64,000 bases of DNA from Nymphaea colorata (lineage: Eukaryota; Streptophyta; Magnoliopsida; Nymphaeales; Nymphaeaceae): the NCBI RefSeq assembly GCF_008831285.2, contig NC_045138.2:6661205-6725204 (forward strand). The letters run 5' to 3'. The stretch's first letter is position 1; every line of letters starts with the position of its first letter. Below the pieces are notes generated by a model. It was not told the origin of the DNA, ran no database searches, and saw nothing but the letters and a program-made list of their open reading frames with translations. The position numbers and the translations under genes were made by a program. Of the stretch, positions 45,415 to 57,600 are shown piece by piece.

Positions 45415-46200
45415 TAGAAAAATAGAAGAGAGAGAGAGAGAGAGAAACATTAATAAAAGAAAGAAAAAATTTTAAAAAAGAAATCAAACAAAGATATCAA
45501 AGAGAGAGAGTGAGAGTGAGAGTGACATAAATGATGAGAAAGCCATTCCCATCATTTAATATGGGCCCACACGATGAGGAAGAACAGTCTACACTAGAAG
45601 AAGTTGATGAAAGTGGTTCTTCTCGTTCTTTTGTTGTATTTCAATCCTATCGAGGATGTACTTCTCACGGAGATTACGTTTTTGAGACACTAATAAATGG
45701 TCAATAGAAAGAATGTTGCTAAAATTTTGTTTTAAAAATAAAAGAGTATAGCAGAAATTTTAAGAGAGAAATCAAATAGAAAGAGAGACGATAGAGATTA
45801 ATAAAAGAGATAAAAAGAGAGACTTCAAAAAAGAAATCAAATAAAGAGATTAATAAAAGGGACAAGAAAATATACTTTAAGAAAGAAATCAAAAAGAGAG
45901 AGATATTAATAAAAAAGAGAAAAAGTACTTTAACAAAGAAATGAAAGAGAGAGAAAAATTTAAAAGAGAAAAAGAAATTGAAAAGATCGAGAGATGAAGA
46001 TTGATAAAGGAGAGAGAAAGATATTTTAAGAGAAATTAAGAGAAGAGAAAAAGAAATATTGTAAGAGGAAAATTAAAAAGAAAGAGATTGATGAAAGAGA
46101 GAAGAAGAGAAATTTTAAGAGAGAAATTGGGGAGAGACAACAATAGATTAATAAAAGAGAAAAGAAATTAAGAGAGAAATCAATCAAAGAGAGAGAGATA
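45415..46200 (-). repeat. Pyrimidine-rich body segment, inverted
   Basis: GA-rich on the plus strand, with the same units as the other bodies. It encloses the third copy of the coding-like island. Neither the 5' nor the 3' domain is attached. Confidence 0.75.
45531..45707 (+). pseudogene. Conserved coding-like island, copy 3 (58-codon frame)
   Basis: ATG to TAG, 58 codons: starts MMRKPFPSFNMGPHDEEEQS, continues TLEEVDESGSSRSFVVFQSY and ends with RGCTSHGDYVFETLINGQ. It is uninterrupted. Relative to copies 1 and 2 it has lost one base before the stop, so the shared C-terminal segment (DYQENEGKNVIKLVV in copy 1) is missing. No ribosome-context or promoter evidence. The protein is not recognised. 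Confidence 0.35.
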
Positions 46201-46558
46201 AAGATCAAAAAATCTGTTGCTTTGCATATAAATTCCCCCCTAAAGCAAAGGAAAAAGTAGAAGGGGACTCTCCTCTTTCTCTTTCTTTCTTTCCTCCTCT
46301 CTTTCTTTCTCCCCCCTCGATCTTCTTCCTTTCAAACAAGATCAGTAAGAAGAAGAAGAGGTGGAGAGAGAGAGAGAGAGACAGAAAGAGAACATCTTTA
46401 TTAGAAAAAAGAAAGAAGCCAACAAATCACAGACAGCCTGCCTTAAGAGAGAAGGGGACAAAAGAAACTTGTTAAAGATGCCAATGGAAAACTTTCAAGT
46501 GCAGCCACTAGTGGTGTCCTCTCACGAAATCCGGGCCATTCACTGTAGTGCCCCTCAC

Positions 46559-46562
<4 letters not shown>

Positions 46563-46594
<32 letters not shown>
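46563..46594. repeat. Poly(A) tract
   Basis: About 32 consecutive A residues follow GTAGTGCCCCTCACCTTT. It could be the tail of a retroposed sequence (46200-46560), but no parent is recognised. Confidence 0.9.
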
Positions 46595-46596
<2 letters not shown>

Positions 46597-46604
46597 TTGC
46601 ACTA

Positions 46605-46760
46605 GATTCTGCGTATCTGTTCTTCCTAAAGTTTGGGCACATATGTGGACAGGCCATGTAAATTTGCTATTGTTAATTCCCTCCTCTCACTTTACTTCTC
46701 AGTTTTCCATTGTCTTGCCATTAACCTTAGTAAATATATTTTAAGACACAGCGGCAAGAG
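46605..46760 (+). repeat. Dispersed repeat, paired with 29265-29420
   Basis: Uninterrupted version of the repeat that is split by a LINE at 29.5-30.1 kb. The continuation CGGCAAGAGTGTCGTTTTCT here matches 30183-30205. Confidence 0.65.
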
Positions 46761-47414
46761 TGTCGTTTTCTTTACTATTGCTGGACCAAATATTATTAAT
46801 TACACATTTTCAAGTTTATTCATGCACCATCTATCATTTATCCTCACTTTCTAGGAAATTTCCCAGGATACATATAAATATTTTACGTGTACTCCAATTA
46901 CATATAGATATGCTCGAACGCGGACATCTATACGTAGAATTTTAAAAAGATCCTTGAAACTCTGATCTATGGTGCTAACTGGGGCCTTTTATGACATCCC
47001 ACAAGGTATGTTACATAATGGGCAGTTTATGTTAAGTATGGGGCTGTCTGGTAACATAATTTAAAGAACATGATTCAGTTCATGTCTTTTTGAAATATAT
47101 AAATGAGTGTCGGTCCGATTAAGCGTCTTTCTAATCTTAAATGGAATGTAACGATGCAGGGATCCATATCTTTATTTATTTACATGCGTTCGAATGATCC
47201 CTTCTCATAACATAATGAGAATGTACATAATCCTATTCCAATCTGCCCCGATATTGAATGAACTTATAATAATCTGATGATGGAGTCAGATTCATGATTG
47301 TTAGTTCATGACCTCATACCGTTCCCATCTTAGGTAAAACATATCTACTAATTATTTTTTTCTAATTGCTTATAAGAGGGATCTTGAACTAAAAATAGAC
47401 CCTATAAGCTAAAA

Positions 47415-48035
47415 AATGGGTCTATTCTCGTGACACACAGGTTCAATAGTTTCCATCTATACATAGGAGGTTTAACTTTTTAGCTAACCCATCACTCTCT
47501 TGAATGTGTACAAACAAATTTATCTGACCACCTATTTCCCGTTTTCTACTACTAAACATTGTGAAAGCTCTGTGAAAGTCTAGTCATCAATTTAATTTTC
47601 ATTGACGCTACATTTTTGGACTGCAGACAGTGGCATATGTTACCTTTGAGTTAAAGAGAGTAATTGTAAGTTTCCCCATGTCTCGAAGTAGCCCAAGACC
47701 TTGGAGACGAAAGGAGTGGACCAAGAGCTTCTACTTCTTTGGGGTATCTCAACCCCCTTTCTATAAAGTTGTCGGTCATTGATCTGGCCTGACTGCAATT
47801 CATCTTCTTGAAACTCAATCATCCAATTGTCATACCATCAAAAACATTTTCCCCAGCCTCTTTATTCTTCCATAATAATGGTGGAGAAACCTATGATGCT
47901 AGTAGCTAATCCCGAGTTTTGTTTTGTTCCTTCTTCATGATTGTAAGTGAATTAGCTCCTGGTTGCCTTCTCCTGCTTCAAGGTAACCTGCCAGAAAATA
48001 GATTAAATCATGGGCCAATCTCAAGACAAGTATTA
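47415..48035 (+). repeat. Composite element, 5' domain only
   Basis: It aligns with 18357-19030 and 36710-37240 and stops at CCAATCTCAAGACAAGTATT without any CT body, so it is truncated. Confidence 0.65.
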
Positions 48036-49047
48036 CAATCCACTTTCTTAAGATACGAGTTTGTGGTGCAAACTGTTCGTTTACAATAAGGTGTTGAATG
48101 GAGAATATCATATTAGAAATGCTTCTGATATATGCTCAGGTGTATATATTGTTTGGCATATATATTTCATATTAGGAGGTTGAAGAACTCTTCTTTAATT
48201 TCTCATCTACCACCACGGCTTCCAGCTCACTGAGGTAGGGGAGGGAGAGAGTTTAGATGATATCAAATGAGATTTTTAAAAACCTTTGTTTTTAAGATTT
48301 CAGAATCTGAGATGCTCACATCTTAAATCAACTCCGGACCTAAGATCCAGGGCTATCAAATGCTACCCAAGAGAGAGATTGGATGATATGAGGAGTAAAT
48401 AAGGGAAGGTAGCTTTGGTGGAAGGGCCTTTTTAAGTGGCGTGAAAAAATTACAAAATGCTTTAGCCGGCAAAAAAGGAGAGTTTGCAGAGATTGGCCTG
48501 AATGATATGCTGAATGTTTCTTTGTTGTTAAATGTAATCGTGCAATAGAGATGCTGAATCTCTGCTATTTTAGCCAAAAGTGGATTGTAGTGTGCTATTT
48601 TGGAACCCATTGGCCTATTCATTATGGCATGATACTGTTCATGTTCTTGTTTGAGCTTATCTTTGGTTTGTAAATATTGTATTCTTTTAGAATTATTTGG
48701 ACAGGAGCTCAACTCCTAGCCGTCTTGCTTCAGGATCTTCTTGCAATAGCTTCTTTCTGTTAGGTTTGTGAAGGGCAAGTTACAATTTGAAGGGCATAGG
48801 TTTCTAAGATCAATCAGAAACAAATCTCCCCTTTTTCCGTTGATTATATATCTATTGAGGAGATTGTAAACTAACAAATTTCCTCTTTAATACAACTCAG
48901 TCAAATTCTTTATTATAAACTTAGCAGCTGTAAATTAAGAAAAGGGGAGACCTGCCATAGGTTAAACTTCTGAACGGGTCCATAGACACAAATAATTGTT
49001 TACTTGGTTCAACTATCTTTAGCCAAGAATTTTTTGGTAATGGTTAC

Positions 49048-49177
<130 letters not shown>

Positions 49178-49336
49178 AAAAAAAATTAAATGGTGACACT
49201 AACTTTTTAGATTCACCAACCCATCTAATCAAGGTCATCCAATTCAACATGATAATGATTAAGAGAGAAAAGTGATGAATACTATTGTTATTTAGTATTA
49301 GTTTGTCCTTATAACAAGTCATCATTCACTCACTTA

Positions 49337-49340
<4 letters not shown>

Positions 49341-49405
<65 letters not shown>
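49341..49405. repeat. (TA)n microsatellite
   Basis: About 65 bp of pure TA. Confidence 0.95.
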
Positions 49406-49407
<2 letters not shown>

Positions 49408-49569
49408 TAATACAACAAAGCATAAATCAAAGTGATCTATACGACAAATTGACATTATCACTTGCGAAACTTTGTGGAGCCGGAAAAATCCACCACCTAC
49501 ATTGATCGCCATTCACTTCCCATCCACCATTGCTGTTCCTTGGACCACCACCCAGCTGCCTCTTTGTTC

Positions 49570-50025
49570 CACCACAAGCAACATCTGAAACCATACAAAG
49601 GGCCCATCCGATCTCATGGTACATCTGCCATGGCTAGCGTTTCCTGTCTACTTGTTTAAACTTCCCAAAATGGCTGGGCCAGAAATTCCGAGGGACACTA
49701 ATATAACAAATCTTACTGATTCGAAGGGCATTAACAAGTAACAAACTAAATTATATGGATGAATGAACATGTAAATAAAATAAATTATGTTGAATTTTGT
49801 AGGCAATTGCCACACAAACCCCATACGTAGTCCTCCGCCACTGTCCCCTAATAATAATTTCCATACAAAGTGCTTCCAAGTTCCACTGTCATCTTAAATT
49901 ATGGAGCTGTAAATGGTTTGAATTCAGGTGATATGTCCAACTAAAATTAATGATTAACAGCAAATATGTGCACTCGGTTCTAAAATCCTGGGGTTTGTAG
50001 CAAAAAAATGGAGACGTCAATATGC
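49570..50025 (+). repeat. Dispersed repeat, paired with 38175-38725
   Basis: Shares the blocks listed for the 38-kb copy up to TATGCAAG. Here it is followed by unrelated sequence rather than by the ARC5 fragment. Confidence 0.7.
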
Positions 50026-51176
50026 AAGTTGAAGCATAATAAGAACGTTATCTCGAAACACCGAAAGCAAACCTAGATGTACTTGAGGGGATGACATTTG
50101 AGTTACTTCAGATCTAAAATTAAAAAGAAGAGGGTTTGCTCTTAAATCCATGATTTTAAAAGCTGGAAGATCTTAAATCGGAGTAGATCAAAAGTAATCA
50201 AGCACTTATAGAAATCGATGTACAAGTGATTTAGATTTTCAACTTGCATGCACCACATGAACAACTAACTGAATCAGATTAGTCTTCTCTTGTTTAATGA
50301 AATTGATTGAGTAAAGTGAAAAATGGTTTTGCTTTCAAATCGTCATTTCAAGCGGTTTGAATGATTCAAAAAGTGAGTTTTGTCGAAACCCATTTTTAGC
50401 AAAACCTGTTTTTTTGAACGGGAGTGAATGACTTGACACTTCTTGGATCCTTCATTGACAGGAAAATGTCTTTTGATCCTATTATCTAAACACACAAATC
50501 AGTTTTTCAAAAATGATTTAAGAACTAATTTTTTAAGATTAATTTTGATAAAGTTAGTCTTTTTTTAGTGTGCCATCTAAATACTACCTTACCCCCAACA
50601 CTAAAAATAAAGATTCTTAACCAAAGACAAAGGTTTCATTTAATAAATGCCGGTTTAATTATTATTTGTCGAAATATACTCTCTTTAACTTAAAATTATA
50701 ACGATAAAAGAACATAAAGTTAATTTTTTTAATAATAACTGTTCATCATGCAGGAGGACTTTTTAGGTCCACTTTCCCGTATGTGGGCGCTGTCAGCACA
50801 AGCAGTACGTGGGCACGAGACCAAGGAATGGAGGCGTCTCATGCACATTAAATTCTCAGAGGCCTACGTTAAAAACAAGGCAAGAATATTCACTCGACGC
50901 GTGTAAAATAAAGTCCATAATCATATAATTAGGATAAAACAAATTTTTTTGTTTCCCAGTTATGTATACGTGGCACTCAATTCTAGATGAACTTGATTCT
51001 TGGATGTCGTCCTAAAGTTCAGTTATTTCTTCTGTACTGTACCTTCCGCAGCCTACAGCTAGTGAAGCTCGCAAGATAAACAGCAGAGAAAAAGCTCAGG
51101 CGAGCTTCTCTCCCTCATCTGCTTCCTGGAATCCTAAATTCTAATTCCCCACCAAAACCCTAGGAGAGGACCAATC
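50026..51176 (+). promoter_or_regulatory. Intergenic / upstream region of ARC5
   Basis: No gene seen. The last ~120 bp before the ATG become GC-richer and CT-rich (GAGCTTCTCTCCCTCATCTG, CCCCACCAAAACCCTAGGAG), as in plant 5' UTRs. An AT-rich stretch near 50905-50940 could hold the core promoter, but no element is certain. Confidence 0.35.
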
Positions 51177-51620
51177 ATGGAGTCCATGTCCATAAATGGT
51201 GCCTCTTCTGTTTCTTCATCTCCTTCTCTGTCTCAGCATAATGACGCACCGCCACCAGCTTCACCAAACCAGAATGCAAGTGATACGGAGCGCCGCAACT
51301 CTGCGCCGCCGGTCTTACTGGGGGACGGCTGCGAGAAGCTCTACGACGCCTACAACGAGCTGCACGGCCTGGCCCAGGAGTTCCACACCCCCTTCGACGC
51401 ACCGGCCATCCTCGTCGTCGGTCATCAGACGGACGGGAAGAGCGCCCTCGTGGAGGCGCTCATGGGGTTCCAGTTCAACCACGTCGGCGGCGGGACAAAG
51501 ACCAGGCGGCCCATTACTCTGCACATGAAGTACAACGCCTTGTGCGAAGAGCCGCTCTGTCACCTCGTCTCCGAGGGCGATCCGATGCTGTCGGAGGAGA
51601 AGAGCCTTGACGAGATTCAA
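51177..51620 (+). CDS. ARC5: ARC5 exon 1 (residues 1-148)
   Basis: Starts at the ATG in CCAATCATGGAG and ends CAA|GTATGG. It carries the variable N-terminus, G1 (GHQTDGKS) and the Thr of G2. It is GC-rich compared with the other exons. Confidence 0.93.
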
Positions 51621-54600
51621 GTATGGAAAATTCTTGGTTCGGAATGTGTTGGACATTTTATGGTGTGGTCCTAGGATGTTGGTGTTCTGAACTTTGATGG
51701 ATTTTGATATTCCTTCTTGTTGGTGTAATTGAGTTTATCCACATTATTTGGAACGCTTCACGAACTCATTTTCCACGAAGTTTATTCTGTTGATGTCGCT
51801 TGAAATTGCTTCTTTGTCTATCAGTCTGAGACTGGCGCTGTCTCTATTAACACATTGCGCTGTCTCTGTTAACACATTGTGCAATTTGGTTAGTTTTATA
51901 GAGGAGCTCCTCCTCATTTAGGCACGTAGTGTGCCTATCAGAAAAGATTCTTAAGTTAGGCCAAAGGAAATACAATCAAAGGCGCATTTCTAGTAAAGAA
52001 ACCATCCTAAAATGTTTTAAGTTCTGCATTGGATTATGCATGGTAGACTGTTAAATGAAAACCTTTGCTACGTTTATATGAATATTTAAGAACGAAAAAA
52101 AAAGACAGTGAATCACATAAAGCTATGGGCTTTTTCAAGATGCAATGACTGACTAGCTAAATTATTGTATATGGTGAAAAATGTACCATTTCCTAGCTGT
52201 TACAAATGACCGTTTCAAGATCCAGAACCATAAAAAGCTGAAAATGCAATTCTGGAGTAATAGAACGATTACCAAATAAAAACCTCATACCATAAACAGC
52301 AGAGCTCCTAACACGGTGATAATCACATCATTACATGTCTCTCTATGTTTATTAGATGTCATCTCCTGCATGTTCATGATGTGAGCATCAAAACCTAGTA
52401 ACACGTTAAACTTTGTGCTCAAGGATATGGATTTCTGATTGGTACTCAAGGTGCCCGAATATTCTATGTTCACTTGTTTGCTCCAGCATCATGGAAGACC
52501 AGTCTAGTAAATTATATGGCACTTACTCTGTTTTCATCTCAAAAGATCTGATATCCCATGAACATTCTTCTAGGAAGACCTTTCTATATCAAGATATGAC
52601 TACTTTGGCATATATTTATCTTAGCGAAACCATGAAGACATTTGCAATTTTTTTCTCTGTGCGCAAATTTAATTTTGATGATGCATTAAACAGATCGGCA
52701 AATGTTGGTTCTGTTATTGTTAGGTTTGGTTTATCTTTTTGATTTTCTACTGCTTATTTAGCTGATCGTTGCAGGAACTATGCCATTTCATCTTCAAGTA
52801 GCATATTTTGTGCTAGTTCAAATCAATAACTATTAATAGTGGTAAACAGGCATATATTGAAGCTGAAAACATGAGGCTTGAGCGTGATGCATGCCAGTTC
52901 TCTACAAAGGAAATAACAATTGGAGTTGAATATAAATACTGCCCAAACCTCACAATCATTGACACACCAGGCCTTGTTGCTCCCGCTCCAGGCAGGAAAA
53001 ATAGAATGTTGCAGGTACATACATTTACAGCAGTATGAAGCTTTGAATTTTAGGTAATGTTAAGATGGATGTCATCCACTGAAGCAACTATTGATTTCTA
53101 CATGCCACATTCATGTATCATGAAGTTTAACGTTTTTGCATTTTGGGGGTCTATTTCATCATCTCATACTTATTCATGCTCCTGTTCTTCGACTTATTGC
53201 AGTTATCTGTTTTTTTGCAGTAGAAATTAGGTCAAGATAGGCTTATGTTGATTCTTGTTTGTTAAAGGCTATCATCATTTGTTCTTATATTAATTGGGAA
53301 AACATGAAATAACTACAAATTAGGACAAATTAAAACACTATTGCATGTTTGTTCAGCTGATTCCTATTGGTTTTACCTTCCAATTTTGTGACTTAAAGGA
53401 GAAAATTGAATTAAGTTTATTCTTTAGAAAGTTCAAAACATTTATTGCTTTACATACACACACACACACACACTTTCTTACTTTTTATAGTATTATAATT
53501 GATCCTAGAAATTTGTGTTACAGTAGTTCCATATCCTCAATTTTGTATAGATGCCATCTATTACTCTGGATGAGAAAAAGAAAAAGTGGATCAGTTTTGA
53601 ATGGTTGGTTTAGCATTTAATTTTTTGTCTGCTGGTTCTCTGAAAATTGTTCAAGTATTCCTCCATGGAACAATCTTAGTTTTTAATTTTTTCTTTTTCT
53701 TTCATGAACTGACTTCAAAAATACATTTGAAGGCTCAAGCACGCTCAGTTGAAGCTCTTGTGAGAGAAAAGATGCAGCATAAGGAGTTTATCATTCTCTG
53801 CCTTGAAGACTGTAGTGATTGGAGTAATGCTACAACTCGTCGGGTGGTGATGCAGGTGCTTCTGGGCATGCATAACATCCAGTTTTTAGTTCACATCAGA
53901 CCTTTATTTTCTTGCAGTATGATGACCTTCCTTTGGCTGGTGCATACACCAAGATGTTAGTATTATACACAAAAACCACTGATTGTTTAATGGTTTTATT
54001 CACAGATTGATCCTGAACTGTCAAGGACTGTTGTGGTCTCCACAAAGCTTGACACTAAAATTTTGCAATTTGCACGGTCTTCTGATGTCGAAGTGTTTCT
54101 GAAACCACCTGCCCGCACTCTTGATGGGAGCATTTTGGGGGGATCTCCATTCTTCACGTCTGTACCATCTGGAAGAGTGGGTTCTGGACATGAATCTGTT
54201 TTTAGGTCAAATGATGAATTTAAACAGGTAATTTTCACAATTTCATTGTCTCAAACAATTCTGGCATTTATGTCCTTCCTTTCTTTAAGAGGCTTCTGAA
54301 ATTGTATGCATCTTTATATGAGTATACAGGACCTCTGCAAGTGACATATTTGGTAATAAGAATAATCTTTTTTTTTTTTTCTTCTTCTGTTAGTATATTC
54401 TCGCGACCTTCCATTTTCTTTCCCATCATTATAGATTTTTATTTTTTGTTTTCTTGTGTAAACTATAAACTCTAAAGTTATTGGTCAGCCATTCTTCGAT
54501 GAAAAGTTAGTGTTCTTCTGTCAGAGTTCAAATTTGAGTCTTGAAAAATAAAATAGTCCTTGGACATTTTGTTGCTTCAAATTTGTGGCAGGGATAAAAA

Positions 54601-57600
54601 TAAAGGTTTTACTATGGGCATGGAACAGATCGTGGTAGTGATTTAGTGTCTTAGATTGTCTAATCCAATTGAGTTGGAACTTGGAAGTGAAATAGTATTT
54701 CTTATTTCAGGCTGTTTCTTTGAGGGAAATACAAGATATTGCTTCTTTGGAAGAAAAATTAGGCCGCTCTTTGTCAAAGGATGAAAGATCAAGAATTGGT
54801 GTTAGCAGCCTTAGGTTGTTTCTTGAGGAACTACTGCGGAGAAGGTACTTTCTACACATTTGCCTTAATCTGATAGATCTTTTTTTTTTTTTTTTGAACT
54901 AAAAGCTGTTTAAATTTTTGGATGTAAGATACATGGACAGTGTCCCTCTGATAATCCCCCTTCTTGAGAAGGAATACCGCAGCACCACAAGAAAATTGCA
55001 TGAAATAAGCCAGGAACTGAAGTAAGTTTCTCAACAAGCACCCTGCATATGGGCATGGTGAGCTAAAAGGCATGTATGAGCATGAAAAGTGAGATTATTG
55101 ATGTGCAACTGTCATTTCATGTGCTGTCGTCGCTTTCTGCATTGTGCTGTCAATAGCGGAAAATACCTGCATACTTTCTATTCTGATCTTCAAATTCTGC
55201 TATTCATAGTACAAAAGTTGTCTCCAATAACTTAAATATTTCTTTTTTAAGATATTTGTTTGATTGTTTATATATCATGATTTCCTTTGAGACAGCAACA
55301 TGGATGAAGTAAAATTGAAGGAGAAGGGACGTGTTTTTCACGATTCACTGTTAACCAAGGTTTTAATCTATGTACATATCTTTGTTAAATCCTTTAATTA
55401 TTAAATTCCCAACTTGTTCATTAGAGCAGTCAACTGGTGCCACATATTTACTTTGTTTTTCTAAGATTCTGAAAACTGCTGACTTGTCTCTTAAGATGAA
55501 AACTTATACTAGAGTTATGCAGAATCGTCAACCTTTTATGTGCTTACTTTCAAAATCTACTCTTTTTACAGCTTTCACTACTATTGAAGGGAACCGTGGT
55601 TGCACCTCCTGACAAATTTGGTAATGTTCTTTTCCCAAAGTTTGTATGCATGTATATACATGGTATCAGTGTGTCTGCTTTGAATTTGCTAACTCATCAC
55701 AAACAAGATCTTGTCCTTTGGCTGTCAAGATGTCTCTGCCAGAACTTGTCACAAACCGTATTTGTTATTTGGTTGTAGGAGAGACATTACAAGATGAAAG
55801 GGTCAATGGAGGAGCTTTCCATGGCACCGATGGCCTTCAGATTCCATACAAGTTCATGCCAGTAAGTTCTAGGATTATATGGTTTGACTGTTACAAAAGA
55901 TTGTTATCTCTGTTGGGAGCCTAGCCTGAAAGGAATACTCAGTAAACAAGCTATAAACATAATCCTAATGAGAATTGAAGACAAGAACCCTCCGTATATA
56001 CATATAAATATAGCCGCAAATATAACTTTCTGGTTTTATTGGCGAGGTTTTTCTTGGGTATTTTTCAGTAACGTTGTCTTTTTTTTTTTTTGGATTGGGT
56101 GGGAGAAATCTCGGACATTTGAAATACATTAAAAATACAAATGTTGGCAAAAATACAATAAATGAGAAACTAATAGAAGACATAAAAAACATGTAGTTAA
56201 TGGTAAAAATGATAAAGTAATTAGCATTGCATTGTGTTGCATCTAGGAGGTCACATTGAATACCTAAAACAAAAGGAAATAAAACATTGAAACAAAAGTA
56301 GAAGAAAATGAAAGCAGAAAATGAAATAAAAAGGCAGCAGCAAAATCGTGATAAGTTGATTTTTAATGTTTTTCTAAAATATCACAATTTTTTTTATTTT
56401 TTTCTTTAATATTATGATATCTTAAAAAATATCCCGATATGTGTGGCTATGTATATGACCAAAAGCAACCTTGTGATGTCCAACAGCTTGAGTAGTTTTA
56501 AGCAGTATTTTAGCTCTAATCATTTGTTCCCACAATCTCTTTCACTGGGCAATCAATTCTTTTTTCTGGAATAGACAAGAAGACTAATTCTTTACAGAAA
56601 GCGTCTAGGCATATTCATTATCAGTTCCATAGTCTCAGATTTCATGCTGTTTCAGTTTGCTGGCTGATACAGCCATTGTTATCAATATATGTGCATATTG
56701 GCCCCTATTGGATAATGCACAGAGTACCGGCTCCTCTCTGCAATGAGCAGGGGCTACTTTCAAAAGGCGACGATATGAGGGACAAGCCATATCAGCATGT
56801 ATCAGCCAATTCTGCCCCATGTAGGGTGATGTTTCAATAAAAATAACAAAAATGATTTTTTTTTCAGTTTTTTATTAAGAAACATAGCCACAACTATTGT
56901 GATAAGTTTAAAAATATTATGATATTCACGAAAAAATGAAAAAACAAAAAAAGGAAAAAAATGTGATATTTTGAAAAAAAAAAGTGAAAATCAATTTATC
57001 GTGATTTTATCGTGTTTTTTTATTTCATTTTTTGTTCTCATCTTTTTTCAACTTTTGTTTCATTGTTTTATTTCCTCTTGTTTTAGGTGTTCAGTGTGAC
57101 CTCCTAGATGCAAGACAATGCTTATGACTTTATCATTGCTATCATTTTAAGTAGATTTTTTTTTATGTCTGCTTATTAGTTTCTCATTTTTTTTTTTATT
57201 TAAAAAAAAACTTTTAAGATTTTCTCAAGTTTTTTCAGATAAAAACCCAAGAAAACCTCACTGATAAAAACCTGAGAACGATATTTGCGGCTATGTAAAG
57301 AAATGCCAGATAAAGATCAATAGGTGCTGATGCGTATTGAGTCATACAGGCATAACATTTAGGTCTATCATGTGATTTGGAAAACATTTACAATGCTGGA
57401 TACAGTGTGTTGGCGAACATGCATTGGCCCATATAGGGCTATTTTCATTTTTCTTATTTTCAAAAATTAACAAAAATTCGTAAATATTTATTAAGTAAAA
57501 TTTTTTTAATCCTGTAAGATCTTTTTGTGTTTTCTGCTGATGCAATGCATATTCTAACATGGTCAATACAAGATCAAAATTGGCAAATACTGCTTCCAGT

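Noticed and set aside
53345-53960. Intron-spanning open frames as alternative ARC5 exons
   Set aside because: Only 53733-53855 matches conserved ARC5 protein and has good splice sites; the rest is intronic read-through.
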